This document shows positions 1 to 5,918 of a DNA stretch of 9,246 nt, piece by piece; position 1 is the stretch's first letter; the number at the start of each line of letters is the position of its first letter. A program made the position numbers and the translations under genes. The notes under the pieces are model-generated. The model had not been told where the DNA came from. It did not search any database and was given only the letters and a program-made list of their open reading frames with translations. The stretch is from Thermofilum sp. (GTDB lineage: Archaea; Thermoproteota; Thermoprotei; Thermofilales; Thermofilaceae), in the NCBI GenBank assembly GCA_020832965.1, contig JAJHRM010000098.1, positions 1 through 9,246 on the forward strand, read 5' to 3'.

Positions 1-926
1 ACTACTTGTGCGCCGAGCACTTTGTTGAGTACTTTGAGAGGAGGGTTTTCGAGGCGGTTTCACATTTTCGACTAGTAAGGGAGGGGGATAGGGTTGCGGT
101 TGCGGTGAGTGGTGGCAAGGATAGCTTGACTACTCTGTACCTTCTCTCGAAGTTCTCTGGGAGGCTCGGCGTGGAGGTTTTCGGGATCGCGGTTGATGAG
201 GGTATAGCTGGCTATAGGGAGCACAAGCTGGACGCCCTGAGGAGGCTGGCGGACGAGTTGGGCGTGGAGGTTTTCGTCGGCTCCTTCAAGAGCTACTTTG
301 GGTTTACGCTGGACGAGGCTGTTAATGTGCTGAGGGAAAGGGGCTACGTGGTTAAGCCTTGTAGTGTTTGCGGGGTTTTTAGGCGCTACGTCATGAATGC
401 GATTGCCCGGGAAAGGGGGGCGTCAAGGCTGGCGACAGGACATAACCTCGACGACGAGGTACAGGTATTCGTCATGAATGCCCTGAAGAGCCATGTGGAC
501 GGCATTCTGAGGGAGGGTATAGTTTCCGAGGAGGTTGGAGCGCTACTCGTTCCAAGAATTAAGCCTCTCTACTTCATTCCAGAGAAGGAGGTTTTGGCCT
601 ACACCCTGATAAAGGGCATCTACACTCCCTTCGTTGAGTGCCCCTACATCGTCTACGCCATGAGGCGCCCGGTTAGGCGCTGGGTAAACGAAGTCGAGGA
701 CGAAGACCCAGGATTCAAGTACAGGCTACTAGCGAGCAAGGAGCTCGCCAGGAAAAAGATCAAGGCTCCCAGAAAACAGCCAACCTACTGCAGGGTGTGC
801 GGCGAGCCGTCAGCAAACCCCGTGTGCAAGACATGCCTCTACAGAGCATATCTCGATGAAAATTACAGGCTAGTAGTCGAAAAGAAGATTGGAAGCATAA
901 ACTTCGCTAGGTATGGTCTTGAGTGA
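1..926 (+). CDS. ttuA: TtuA/Ncs6-family tRNA 2-thiouridine synthetase, 5'-truncated by the window edge
   Basis: This PP-loop ATPase adenylates a tRNA uridine and transfers sulfur to make 2-thiouridine in the cytoplasm. The first complete codon is at position 3 and reads Y-L-C-A-E-H-F. This fits the second half (C-x2-H) of the N-terminal zinc finger of the family, so the first CxxC half lies before the window and the TTG at 6 is not the true start. Counting from the TTG, the PP-loop SGGKDS is at residues 35-40. C119 and C122 (PCSVCG) with C212 (VECPY) match the three Cys that hold the 4Fe-4S cluster in TtuA. A GHNLDDE motif follows the CxxC. C262, C265, C274 and C277 form the C-terminal zinc finger. 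The ECPY motif favours TtuA (U54) over NcsA (U34), but the substrate position is inferred. The gene has no visible link to the pilin genes downstream. Confidence 0.93.
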   Translation, partial: YLCAEHFVEYFERRVFEAVSHFRLVREGDRVAVAVSGGKDSLTTLYLLSKFSGRLGVEVFGIAVDEGIAGYREHKLDALRRLADELGVEVFVGSFKSYFGFTLDEAVNVLRERGYVVKPCSVCGVFRRYVMNAIARERGASRLATGHNLDDEVQVFVMNALKSHVDGILREGIVSEEVGALLVPRIKPLYFIPEKEVLAYTLIKGIYTPFVECPYIVYAMRRPVRRWVNEVEDEDPGFKYRLLASKELARKKIKAPRKQPTYCRVCGEPSANPVCKTCLYRAYLDENYRLVVEKKIGSINFARYGLE

Positions 927-966
927 GCTAGCTGCGCTGTGAGAGGCTTAGGCGAGGACCGCTCCC

Positions 967-990
967 GTAAATCTCTTTTTAAAATATTTT
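967..990 (+). terminator. Possible T-rich archaeal terminator after ttuA
   Basis: About 45 nt after the ttuA stop lies a T-rich tract (CTCTTTTTAAAATATTTTC). Archaeal RNA polymerase often terminates on T runs without a strong hairpin. The same AT-rich stretch could also be a weak promoter, so the call is tentative. Confidence 0.3.
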
Positions 991-998
991 CGAAAATT

Positions 999-1063
999 AG
1001 CACGCTGCTCCACCCAGCGGGGGTCAAGCCGTCATAGGGCTCGGCGACGACCGACGCGTAAGC
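999..1063 (+). mobile_element. Decayed TnpB C-terminal tail plus right end (remnant A)
   Basis: Positions 999-1037 read S-T-L-L-H-P-A-G-V-K-P-S-stop. This aligns without gaps to the tail of the intact TnpB in this window (S-F-I-V-T-P-R-G-I-K-P-V). The DNA that follows (TAGGGCTCGGCGACGACC) resembles the sequence around the intact tnpB stop. Positions 1043-1063 match 19 of 21 bases with 8455-8475 in remnant B. No upstream tnpB reading frame is preserved. I infer an old TnpB element reduced to its right end. It fills most of the 195-nt gap between ttuA and the first pilin gene. Confidence 0.65.
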
Positions 1064-1082
1064 GCTAAATACTACAGTTTCC

Positions 1083-1093
1083 TAAGATTTATA
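1083..1093 (+). promoter_or_regulatory. TATA box for the first pilin-like gene
   Basis: TAAGATTTATA is a purine-rich BRE followed by TTTATA at 1088-1093. Transcription would start about 26 nt downstream, near 1116. That rules against the in-frame GTG at 1095 as the start and supports ATG 1122 or ATG 1137. Confidence 0.6.
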
Positions 1094-1121
1094 CGTGCTG
1101 GGTGGATCAAGAGGGGGGAGG

Positions 1122-1934
1122 ATGGGCTTTGCAGCCATGGCATGCAAGGCAGAGTCGAGGAGAGGAGTTTCCCCCGTGATAGCGACAGCCATCCTGACCA
1201 GCATAATGCTCACCATAGTTGCGGTTGCTCTCTACTACTCTACCTCGCTCATAGACTTGAATAGGCAGACCATGGAGTACGAGTATGCCAAGGAGCAGCT
1301 GACCTATGCAGCCACCGCCCTAGAGCAGGTAGCCTTCGGCTCCGGGGGCTCGAGGTACGTCCGCTTCAGCTTGACTTCTACCGGGATATCCTTCCTGCAA
1401 TCAAGTCAAGCGGTAACCGTCTACGCAAATGGGGTGATGGTGTATCAGGGAACCCCACTGCTTTTACAGGTTTGCGGCGGCCCGCTTGTTACAACGGTGC
1501 CCAGGCTGTTGTACCCCGAGACGGGGGACATGTCAACCGAGCTTTCTAGGCTTGTTGTGAATAGCGGGCAGCCGATCGTCCTCGTCTACGAGAATTTCAC
1601 TGGGAGGGCATGCGCCTTCCTGACCGCCCGGTTTAGGGCGTTTTTCAGCTCTCAGGTGAATGTCACTGTTGGGGGCACGCCTAAGAAGTACAACTACTTC
1701 GTTCTCCACATCGTGGAGCTGGTTCCCGGCAATCCAGGCGGGTCAGGAACGATTCCCGTGATTTTCCGCAGCGCGAACATGACCGTCTCAGAGTACGTTT
1801 TCGAAGGCGCTAACAGCATTACACTCGTAGTAAGTAAGGGTTCAGCTAGCCAGACAGCCTCTCTAAACGGGCCGCCAGCCGATGGATCAGTTCTCATAGT
1901 CAAGGTCGCAAAAGTGATTGTTAGCACCTCGTAG
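1122..1934 (+). CDS. Archaeal type IV pilin-like protein (VSPVI class)
   Basis: This is a 270-residue secreted, membrane-anchored pilin-like protein. It has a 15-residue basic leader ending in S-R-R-G. Next comes V-S-P-V-I-A-T-A-I-L and a single hydrophobic helix to about residue 41, which is the layout of the archaeal pilin N-terminal domain. Cleavage by an archaeal prepilin peptidase between G15 and V16 is inferred. The rest looks like an extracellular beta-rich domain with N-x-S/T sequons (NFT, NVT, NMT) and two Cys. The ATG at 1122 directly follows GAGGGGGGAGG; ATG 1137, giving a 10-residue leader, is an equal alternative because its spacing to that ribosome site is looser but possible. 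A TnpB element is inserted at the last codon: the present stop is TAG, whereas the uninterrupted gene would have ended S-T-S-TGA. The exact role, major or minor pilin, is unknown. Confidence 0.85.
   Translation: MGFAAMACKAESRRGVSPVIATAILTSIMLTIVAVALYYSTSLIDLNRQTMEYEYAKEQLTYAATALEQVAFGSGGSRYVRFSLTSTGISFLQSSQAVTVYANGVMVYQGTPLLLQVCGGPLVTTVPRLLYPETGDMSTELSRLVVNSGQPIVLVYENFTGRACAFLTARFRAFFSSQVNVTVGGTPKKYNYFVLHIVELVPGNPGGSGTIPVIFRSANMTVSEYVFEGANSITLVVSKGSASQTASLNGPPADGSVLIVKVAKVIVSTS
1922..1932 (+). repeat. Left copy of 11-bp direct repeat flanking the TnpB element
   Basis: TAGCACCTCGT here is identical to 3375-3385. It forms the last codons (V-S-T-S) of the pilin gene and lies directly outside the left terminal hairpin of the element. 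Confidence 0.8.
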
Positions 1935-1948
1935 CGCGCGCTCGCGCT
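1933..1948 (+). repeat. Left-end terminal hairpin of the TnpB element
   Basis: This is a 6-bp stem (1933-1938 with 1943-1948) and 4-nt loop, starting at the first base after the direct repeat. Subterminal hairpins at both ends are a mark of single-strand transposition by TnpA of the HUH class. Confidence 0.6.
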
Positions 1949-2010
1949 CGGACCTGCGCGAACGCGGCTGGGCGTGGAGTCTGGGCCGGGCACCCCGAGA
2001 GGGGAGGGCT

Positions 2011-3327
2011 ATGGAGGAGATTGTCAACGTCTTGAATCGTGGGGCCCCGGGGTTGAAACACACAGAGAAGACAGAGATTGTTCCGCTCAATGTGTGGACA
2101 GAGGGCAAGCTAGAAGCGGAGGTTGCAAGAGCTGACATTGTCAGGATTGAGGCAGAAGGAGAAATGGCAAAAGTACTAGCCCAATTGGCTAAAATATGCA
2201 GGGATTTTGTCAACGAAGAGTTTCAGAGAAGGAGTAAAATCTACGAGGAAACTGGAGAAATTGACGTAAGCATAATGCCAGCATATAGAAATCCTAGCTA
2301 TTTCTCATTTAGGAGAATCCTCGGCTCTAGAAACTTTGACGAAGCACTACGCTTTGTTTCAGAACAATATAGAAACTTTAGTAAGCTGTTAGAAATGAAA
2401 AGGAGGGGAGAACTTCCGGAATACATAGACCCAAAGCCTCCAAGGGATTTCAAGCCACTCGCCCTCTTTGTGCGCTTTGACAACTACGAGATTGATAGCG
2501 AACAAAGAACAATAAAGCTGGGGTATTATGGAGAAGTTTTAAGCTACAAAGGCAATCTCAGGTGGTTTGCAAGGGGAAGACAGGGAAGATTGATGATAAA
2601 ATATAACGAGGCAAAGAAGAGGTGGTACGCTCATATTGCTAGCTATGTTACTCTAAGGAGGGACAATGTAGTTGGATATAAGTGCGGAGTTGATCTAGGA
2701 CAGAGGTTCTTGGCCGTGGTTGCAACGGAGAACGGCTATGTCTTGATGTATAAGGGTTCAAAGCTTGCCTGGGACTACCTATACTTCAAGGAAAAAATAA
2801 GCCAGAGTGATAGGCTCTATTCGATTGGAGAGATCGATCTGGATTTTAATGTGGAAAGAAAACGGATCCATAACTACAAGATGAAAGTACACAGAGAAGA
2901 AGCCTTCAAGAACCTTGCCAGTCACTTGATTAGGACTCTGAAACAGCTGGGAATAGCAGAGATCTATGTTGGGTACCCACATAACATCACCAAGGATAAG
3001 CCTTACGAGTATAACGTGAGCTTCTGGTCTTACTGGAAACTCATGGAGAGAATAGCAATAACAGCCGAGAATTATGGAATAGCAGTCTATGCACTTGATG
3101 AAAGCGGCACGTCGAAACACTGTGCATACCACGGCATAGAGGGACAACGTAGTCCTAGAGGCTTACTTCACTGCCCCATGGGTCATACCATACACAGCGA
3201 CGTCAACGCCGCGCTCAATATCCTCAAAAAAGCCGGAGGAAAACTGCCAACCATGTTCAAAACACAAAGCTTCATTGTAACACCCCGAGGAATAAAGCCC
3301 GTCGAAAGTAGGGCCGGCGGCTGCTGA
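2011..3327 (+). CDS. tnpB: TnpB-like RNA-guided nuclease homologue with altered RuvC-II motif
   Basis: This is a 438-residue TnpB-family protein. Active relatives are RNA-guided DNA endonucleases that use an omega RNA from the element's right end. Start ATG 2011 follows GGGGAGGG (2001-2008); an in-frame TTG at 1918 would run through the element's left end and is rejected. RuvC-I is seen as GVDLG with D228. RuvC-III is seen as HSDVNAALNIL with D397. Between them the strand that normally ends in the catalytic Glu reads E-I-Y-V-G-Y-P, with Gly321 at the Glu position and E317 four residues earlier. The zinc finger is C371-x2-H374 and C388-x3-H392 rather than four Cys. No TATA box lies in the 77 nt between the element's left end and the ATG, so read-through from the pilin gene is likely. 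Whether the protein cuts DNA is open. Confidence 0.88.
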   Translation: MEEIVNVLNRGAPGLKHTEKTEIVPLNVWTEGKLEAEVARADIVRIEAEGEMAKVLAQLAKICRDFVNEEFQRRSKIYEETGEIDVSIMPAYRNPSYFSFRRILGSRNFDEALRFVSEQYRNFSKLLEMKRRGELPEYIDPKPPRDFKPLALFVRFDNYEIDSEQRTIKLGYYGEVLSYKGNLRWFARGRQGRLMIKYNEAKKRWYAHIASYVTLRRDNVVGYKCGVDLGQRFLAVVATENGYVLMYKGSKLAWDYLYFKEKISQSDRLYSIGEIDLDFNVERKRIHNYKMKVHREEAFKNLASHLIRTLKQLGIAEIYVGYPHNITKDKPYEYNVSFWSYWKLMERIAITAENYGIAVYALDESGTSKHCAYHGIEGQRSPRGLLHCPMGHTIHSDVNAALNILKKAGGKLPTMFKTQSFIVTPRGIKPVESRAGGC

Positions 3328-3374
3328 CCCCGCGCTAAAAGGCGGGGCGACAAAGTGGCGCGCGTGACGCGCGC
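3240..3374 (+). ncRNA. Putative omega RNA (TnpB guide scaffold) at the right end
   Basis: In TnpB elements the guide scaffold overlaps the 3' end of tnpB and stops at the right end, with the flank serving as guide. Here the 3' region has two stems: CCCCGC/GCGGGG (3328-3333 with 3342-3347) and the 7-bp terminal hairpin (3358-3364 with 3368-3374). The same tail-plus-right-end block is what survives in the two remnants. The 5' boundary is a guess. The guide would begin TAGCACCTCGTGAATAGG at 3375. Confidence 0.35.
3358..3374 (+). repeat. Right-end terminal hairpin of the TnpB element
   Basis: A perfect 7-bp stem, GCGCGCG/CGCGCGC, with a TGA loop ends on the base before the right copy of the direct repeat. 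Confidence 0.65.
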
Positions 3375-3385
3375 TAGCACCTCGT
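3375..3385 (+). repeat. Right copy of 11-bp direct repeat flanking the TnpB element
   Basis: TAGCACCTCGT is identical to 1922-1932. It is followed by GAATAGG, so that joining the left flank to this copy gives ...S-T-S-TGA, the presumed original end of the pilin gene. Confidence 0.8.
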
Positions 3386-3430
3386 GAATAGGTCCCCGCC
3401 GGATCCTGCACGGTGAACAGCGCGCGCACT

Positions 3431-3943
3431 CTACGAGCCCGCGGGGATGGATGAGAAACCCACGCGGACTACGTTTCCATCCCTGAAGGCAACGACGACG
3501 GGCCTCCTGCCGGGTGGGAGGGGCATGTAAAGAGTATCGGAAACAATGAGTGCGCCTACATTCACTGACCCCCTCACCGCGTGGACAGGGTTCTGCCCAA
3601 AGTTCGGCGTTACGACAACCCTCACCTGCTGGTATAGCTGCAGCCTAGCCGTTACATTCAAAACATTTTCGCCGCTCTCCCCAATGTACATCACGTATGG
3701 CTGGCCCCCCAGGGTGTCTGGGAGGGTTAGGAGCATGTAGCTAGTCGAGCTTCCGCCAAGCGTGTACACCGAGATGAGCTCAACTATTTCCCTGGCGGTG
3801 CTCTCTGCAACCTCGCCCAGCATCACGTTTTGGCTCTGCATCTGGTACAGGAACACCATAAAGCTTAGTGCCGCTAGGATTATTACCACAGCCTGGAGTA
3901 TGGCGAGGGTCCCAATTATGTGCGAAATGACCGGGCTGACCAT
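3431..3943 (-). CDS. Small pilin-like membrane-anchored protein with no leader beyond Met
   Basis: This is a 170-residue protein beginning M-V-S-P-V-I-S-H-I-I-G, followed by a hydrophobic helix to about residue 32 and a short polar extracellular domain with one sequon (NVT). The V-S-P-V-I start matches the mature end of the pilin at 1122-1934, but here only Met precedes it. An in-frame TGA lies six codons upstream, and the only alternative start between them would be ATT. The two-way promoter predicts a leader of about 10 nt, which also supports ATG 3943. The gene is convergent with the first pilin gene; about 45 nt would separate them without the TnpB insertion. It is probably a minor pilin or an anchored exoprotein. 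The N-terminal helix is clear, the exact role is not. Confidence 0.75.
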   Translation of the reverse strand: MVSPVISHIIGTLAILQAVVIILAALSFMVFLYQMQSQNVMLGEVAESTAREIVELISVYTLGGSSTSYMLLTLPDTLGGQPYVMYIGESGENVLNVTARLQLYQQVRVVVTPNFGQNPVHAVRGSVNVGALIVSDTLYMPLPPGRRPVVVAFRDGNVVRVGFSSIPAGS

Positions 3944-3973
3944 TCCGCCGACAGTAATTCAAAGCCTGCAAAG

Positions 3974-4012
3974 CGTAAAAAATCTTTCCATAGCCACGGA
4001 AAGATTTTTATT
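3974..4012. promoter_or_regulatory. Symmetric bidirectional promoter (12-bp perfect inverted repeat)
   Basis: AAAAATCTTTCC (3978-3989) and GGAAAGATTTTT (3998-4009) are perfect inverted repeats with an 8-nt spacer. Each arm reads outward as a BRE-like GGAAAG followed by a TATA-like ATTTTTA, so each arm is a core promoter for one of the two divergent genes. The dyad centre is about 50 nt from each ATG (3943 on minus, 4042 on plus), giving leaders of about 10 nt on both sides. A regulator binding the dyad would act on both genes at once. Confidence 0.7.
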
Positions 4013-4041
4013 AAGATTAGGCAATAGCACTGGTAGGTACT

Positions 4042-5301
4042 ATGCACGTCACGCTGGAGTACCTGGCTGTTGGGCTTTTGATCTTGCTCCTAGTCATGGT
4101 CTCCTATAACATGGTGGGCGCGGCTACATCCACCGTTACAACGACCTACGGGGAGCAGCTCTACACGGTGGCTGAAAGGGTGATGGATAAAATCGTGTTG
4201 ACTCCCGGCTACCCAGTCGACTGGGGGACAAACATCAACGTTACTCCCGATACTTTGCAGGACTTCGGACTCGCCCTATACGGGTCAAGGTCGCCCTACG
4301 TCGTGGACCCGGACAAGGTGATGAGGCTCGCAAACCTCAGCACGCTCCCGAACCCGCTCCTACTCAATACTAGCAGGCTCGCGGAGCTGTTAAACCTGCA
4401 GGACTACGGCTTCAGGCTGAGGATTAAGCCGCTCCTCGTGGTAAACATCACCCCCACAGGCTACTATTACTACCAGTCCTACAAGTTCATGTCCAGGTTT
4501 GACATTCAGGTCTCCAACTACTATGGCCTCGGCATTCCAAATGCAAACATCACGGCGATGTACGTCTTGGTGCAGGTGCAGCCAGGCACAGGCAACGAGG
4601 GCGACGTAGAGTTGAGGAGCGTCTTCACGAGGACGTGCCTCACGAACCCCTTAGGGAAATGCACACTAGACTTTACAAGCGATCTTCAGGGGGTCCTCAA
4701 GGGGCAGGTCAAGTGGTTCTTCCCGTTCCTGATAGTGCGGGCGGAGTGGCAGGGTTTCGTGAGCGTTGCAGGCTACGGCTCGACGTCTAAGGGAGAGGCA
4801 CCGGTGGAGGGCTACATCATCGGTAACTACGTGTTCGTCGATAGGGAGATCAACGTGACCATAGTAAAGAAGGGAAAGGGGAAGGGGAATAACGCTGGGG
4901 CAGTCATAGTTAAGGACGAGCTCCTCCAGGCTGTCCCCGAGTACCAGGACCTGCTCAACTTCACCACTGTTACCTGGTGCAGGGATGCTTACGGAAACTT
5001 CAGGAACGGCGACCCCCTCTGCAACAACGCTGGGAGGGTGTTGCCCAGTGCCAAGCAGTGGTATCTCATGGGATACGTCCAGTACGTTGAGCCCTTGTCG
5101 AGCCACATCTTTGTCTTTGCACAGTTCAGGGGCAACCCCATAGCCATTGTTATTAGCAGGGTGCCAAGCGTCGATATTGCTTACGGAGGGGGGCGGGCTA
5201 TGCCTGCCAACAGTGTTACGCTGCGGAGAATATGCACTGTATACAGCTACCCACTCGTAGTCGAGCTCACTGTCTGGAGGCGCGTGGAGGGGTTCCCGTG
5301 A
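4042..5301 (+). CDS. Pilin-like exoprotein with PGYPVDWG motif
   Basis: This is a 419-residue protein with one N-terminal membrane helix (about residues 5-24) and a large outside domain with no C-terminal anchor. It starts M-H-V-T-L-E-Y-L; counting from His, Glu is at position 5, as in mature type IV pilins, yet no leader precedes it and a stop lies eight codons upstream. The stretch T-P-G-Y-P-V-D-W-G followed by D-F-G-L-A and D-P-D-K-V-M-R-L recurs, as I recall, in archaeal pilin-like proteins of multi-gene surface clusters. There are at least six N-x-S/T sequons, five Cys and a short Lys/Gly run (K-K-G-K-G-K-G) at about residue 275. The stop overlaps the next gene's GTG by 4 nt, so the two are translationally coupled. 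The weak ribosome site GGTAGG lies just before ATG. Confidence 0.75.
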   Translation: MHVTLEYLAVGLLILLLVMVSYNMVGAATSTVTTTYGEQLYTVAERVMDKIVLTPGYPVDWGTNINVTPDTLQDFGLALYGSRSPYVVDPDKVMRLANLSTLPNPLLLNTSRLAELLNLQDYGFRLRIKPLLVVNITPTGYYYYQSYKFMSRFDIQVSNYYGLGIPNANITAMYVLVQVQPGTGNEGDVELRSVFTRTCLTNPLGKCTLDFTSDLQGVLKGQVKWFFPFLIVRAEWQGFVSVAGYGSTSKGEAPVEGYIIGNYVFVDREINVTIVKKGKGKGNNAGAVIVKDELLQAVPEYQDLLNFTTVTWCRDAYGNFRNGDPLCNNAGRVLPSAKQWYLMGYVQYVEPLSSHIFVFAQFRGNPIAIVISRVPSVDIAYGGGRAMPANSVTLRRICTVYSYPLVVELTVWRRVEGFP

Positions 5302-5807
5302 GGGCTTCGAGGAGGCGTGGACAGGTAAGGATTATTGAAGCAGTGCTGGCCACCTTCATGGTTGTAGCAGTAATCCTCCTCGTCATGTCCTTCACCAGGC
5401 CTCTGAAGAGCGTGTATATCCGCGAGACGAGCGACTTGAGACGGCTTGCTTACGACCTGCTGAGCAACATGGCCGAGAATAATGTCTTCGAGAGGACCAT
5501 TTCTGGCATAGCTTCTGGCACGCAGCAAGCCACTGATGAATGCAAGTTTTACGACCTAGGCTTTTTGGCAACAGCCAGCCTGCCGCCGGGTCTCCTCTTC
5601 AAGATGGATATTTACAGGGTTGACTACGACTTGGCTACGGGAAGCTCTAGGCTTGTATGGCTTGGCTGCGCCTCAAACTACGACTGGAGAAACGCGAGGC
5701 TCGTTGAGTCTGAACCCGTAACCTATACTTACGTGTGCACCGGCGACCCAGACAAGGTTAGGGGGACGGCCCTACTTATACAGGTGGTAATTGGTTACTC
5801 TGGCTGA
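5298..5807 (+). CDS. Pilin-like protein with classical prepilin leader (RRRG|QVRIIE)
   Basis: This is a 169-residue protein. The GTG at 5298 is chosen because it overlaps the previous stop (GTGA) and has GGAGGGG at 5286-5292, five bases upstream; the longer frame from 5232 is not supported. The leader M-R-A-S-R-R-R-G ends in a good archaeal prepilin peptidase site. It is followed by Q-V-R-I-I-E-A-V-L-A and a hydrophobic helix to about residue 32. The body has D-L-R-R-L-A-Y-D-L-L, the segment L-P-P-G-L-L-F-K and the ending V-V-I-G-Y-S-G. From memory these occur together in crenarchaeal pilin-like clusters. Three Cys are present in the outside domain. As the partner of the 4042 gene in one transcript it is a likely subunit of the same structure. 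Confidence 0.8.
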   Translation: MRASRRRGQVRIIEAVLATFMVVAVILLVMSFTRPLKSVYIRETSDLRRLAYDLLSNMAENNVFERTISGIASGTQQATDECKFYDLGFLATASLPPGLLFKMDIYRVDYDLATGSSRLVWLGCASNYDWRNARLVESEPVTYTYVCTGDPDKVRGTALLIQVVIGYSG

Positions 5808-5875
5808 CACCTAGCGCATGCTTTGAAGTTTAGGATTCCACTCCTCTTCTCGACAACCAAACTACCAGGGGAGGC

Positions 5876-5886
5876 AGTTTAATAAG
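5876..5886 (+). promoter_or_regulatory. TATA box for the 802-residue surface protein gene
   Basis: AGTTTAATAAG lies about 37 nt before the GTG at 5919, predicting transcription from near 5908. GGTGAT at 5910-5915 is the ribosome site. The 111-nt gap before this gene shows nothing else of note, and a separate promoter means the gene need not depend on the 4042/5298 transcript. Confidence 0.5.
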
Positions 5887-5918
5887 ATCTTTGACAACAC
5901 CATTGTAGTGGTGATTAG

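Larger units (their letters stand above)
1933..3374 (+). mobile_element. TnpB-only IS200/IS605-type (IS1341-like) insertion element
   Basis: The element carries one gene (tnpB) and no tnpA transposase, so movement would need TnpA in trans. It is bounded by an exact 11-bp direct repeat (1922-1932 and 3375-3385). Its left end folds as AGCGCG-CGCT-CGCGCT (1933-1948). Its right end folds as GCGCGCG-TGA-CGCGCGC (3358-3374). Both hairpins touch the repeat. The interior of the gene is clearly richer in A and T than the neighbouring pilin genes, in keeping with transfer. Joining the flanks across one repeat copy restores a normal pilin 3' end, which supports the boundaries. IS200/IS605 elements usually make no target duplication, so the repeat is unexpected. 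Confidence 0.75.

Noticed and set aside
1095..1121. GTG at 1095 as start of the first pilin gene
   Set aside because: It lies right behind the TATA box and before the predicted transcription start, so it would not be in the mRNA.
1122..1934. Naming the first pilin gene as archaellin (flaB/arlB)
   Set aside because: The N-terminal domain is shared by many archaeal pilins, and no archaellum genes are nearby.
1918..2010. N-terminal extension of tnpB from TTG 1918
   Set aside because: The stretch overlaps the pilin 3' end, the direct repeat and the element's left hairpin, and is Arg/Ser-rich with no TnpB likeness. ATG 2011 has a good ribosome site.
3546..4109. Plus-strand reading frames across the small minus-strand pilin gene
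   Set aside because: They are antisense to a protein with a clear pilin N-terminus and promoter, and show no domain or ribosome site of their own.
5232..5297. Longer start for the 5298 pilin-like gene
   Set aside because: It would overlap the preceding gene by 70 nt with no ribosome site. GTG 5298 has GGAGGGG and a canonical 4-nt overlap.
5898..5913. CACCA/TGGTG hairpin masking the ribosome site of the 802-residue gene
   Set aside because: The predicted transcription start (about 5908) falls after the left arm, so the hairpin would not form in the mRNA.
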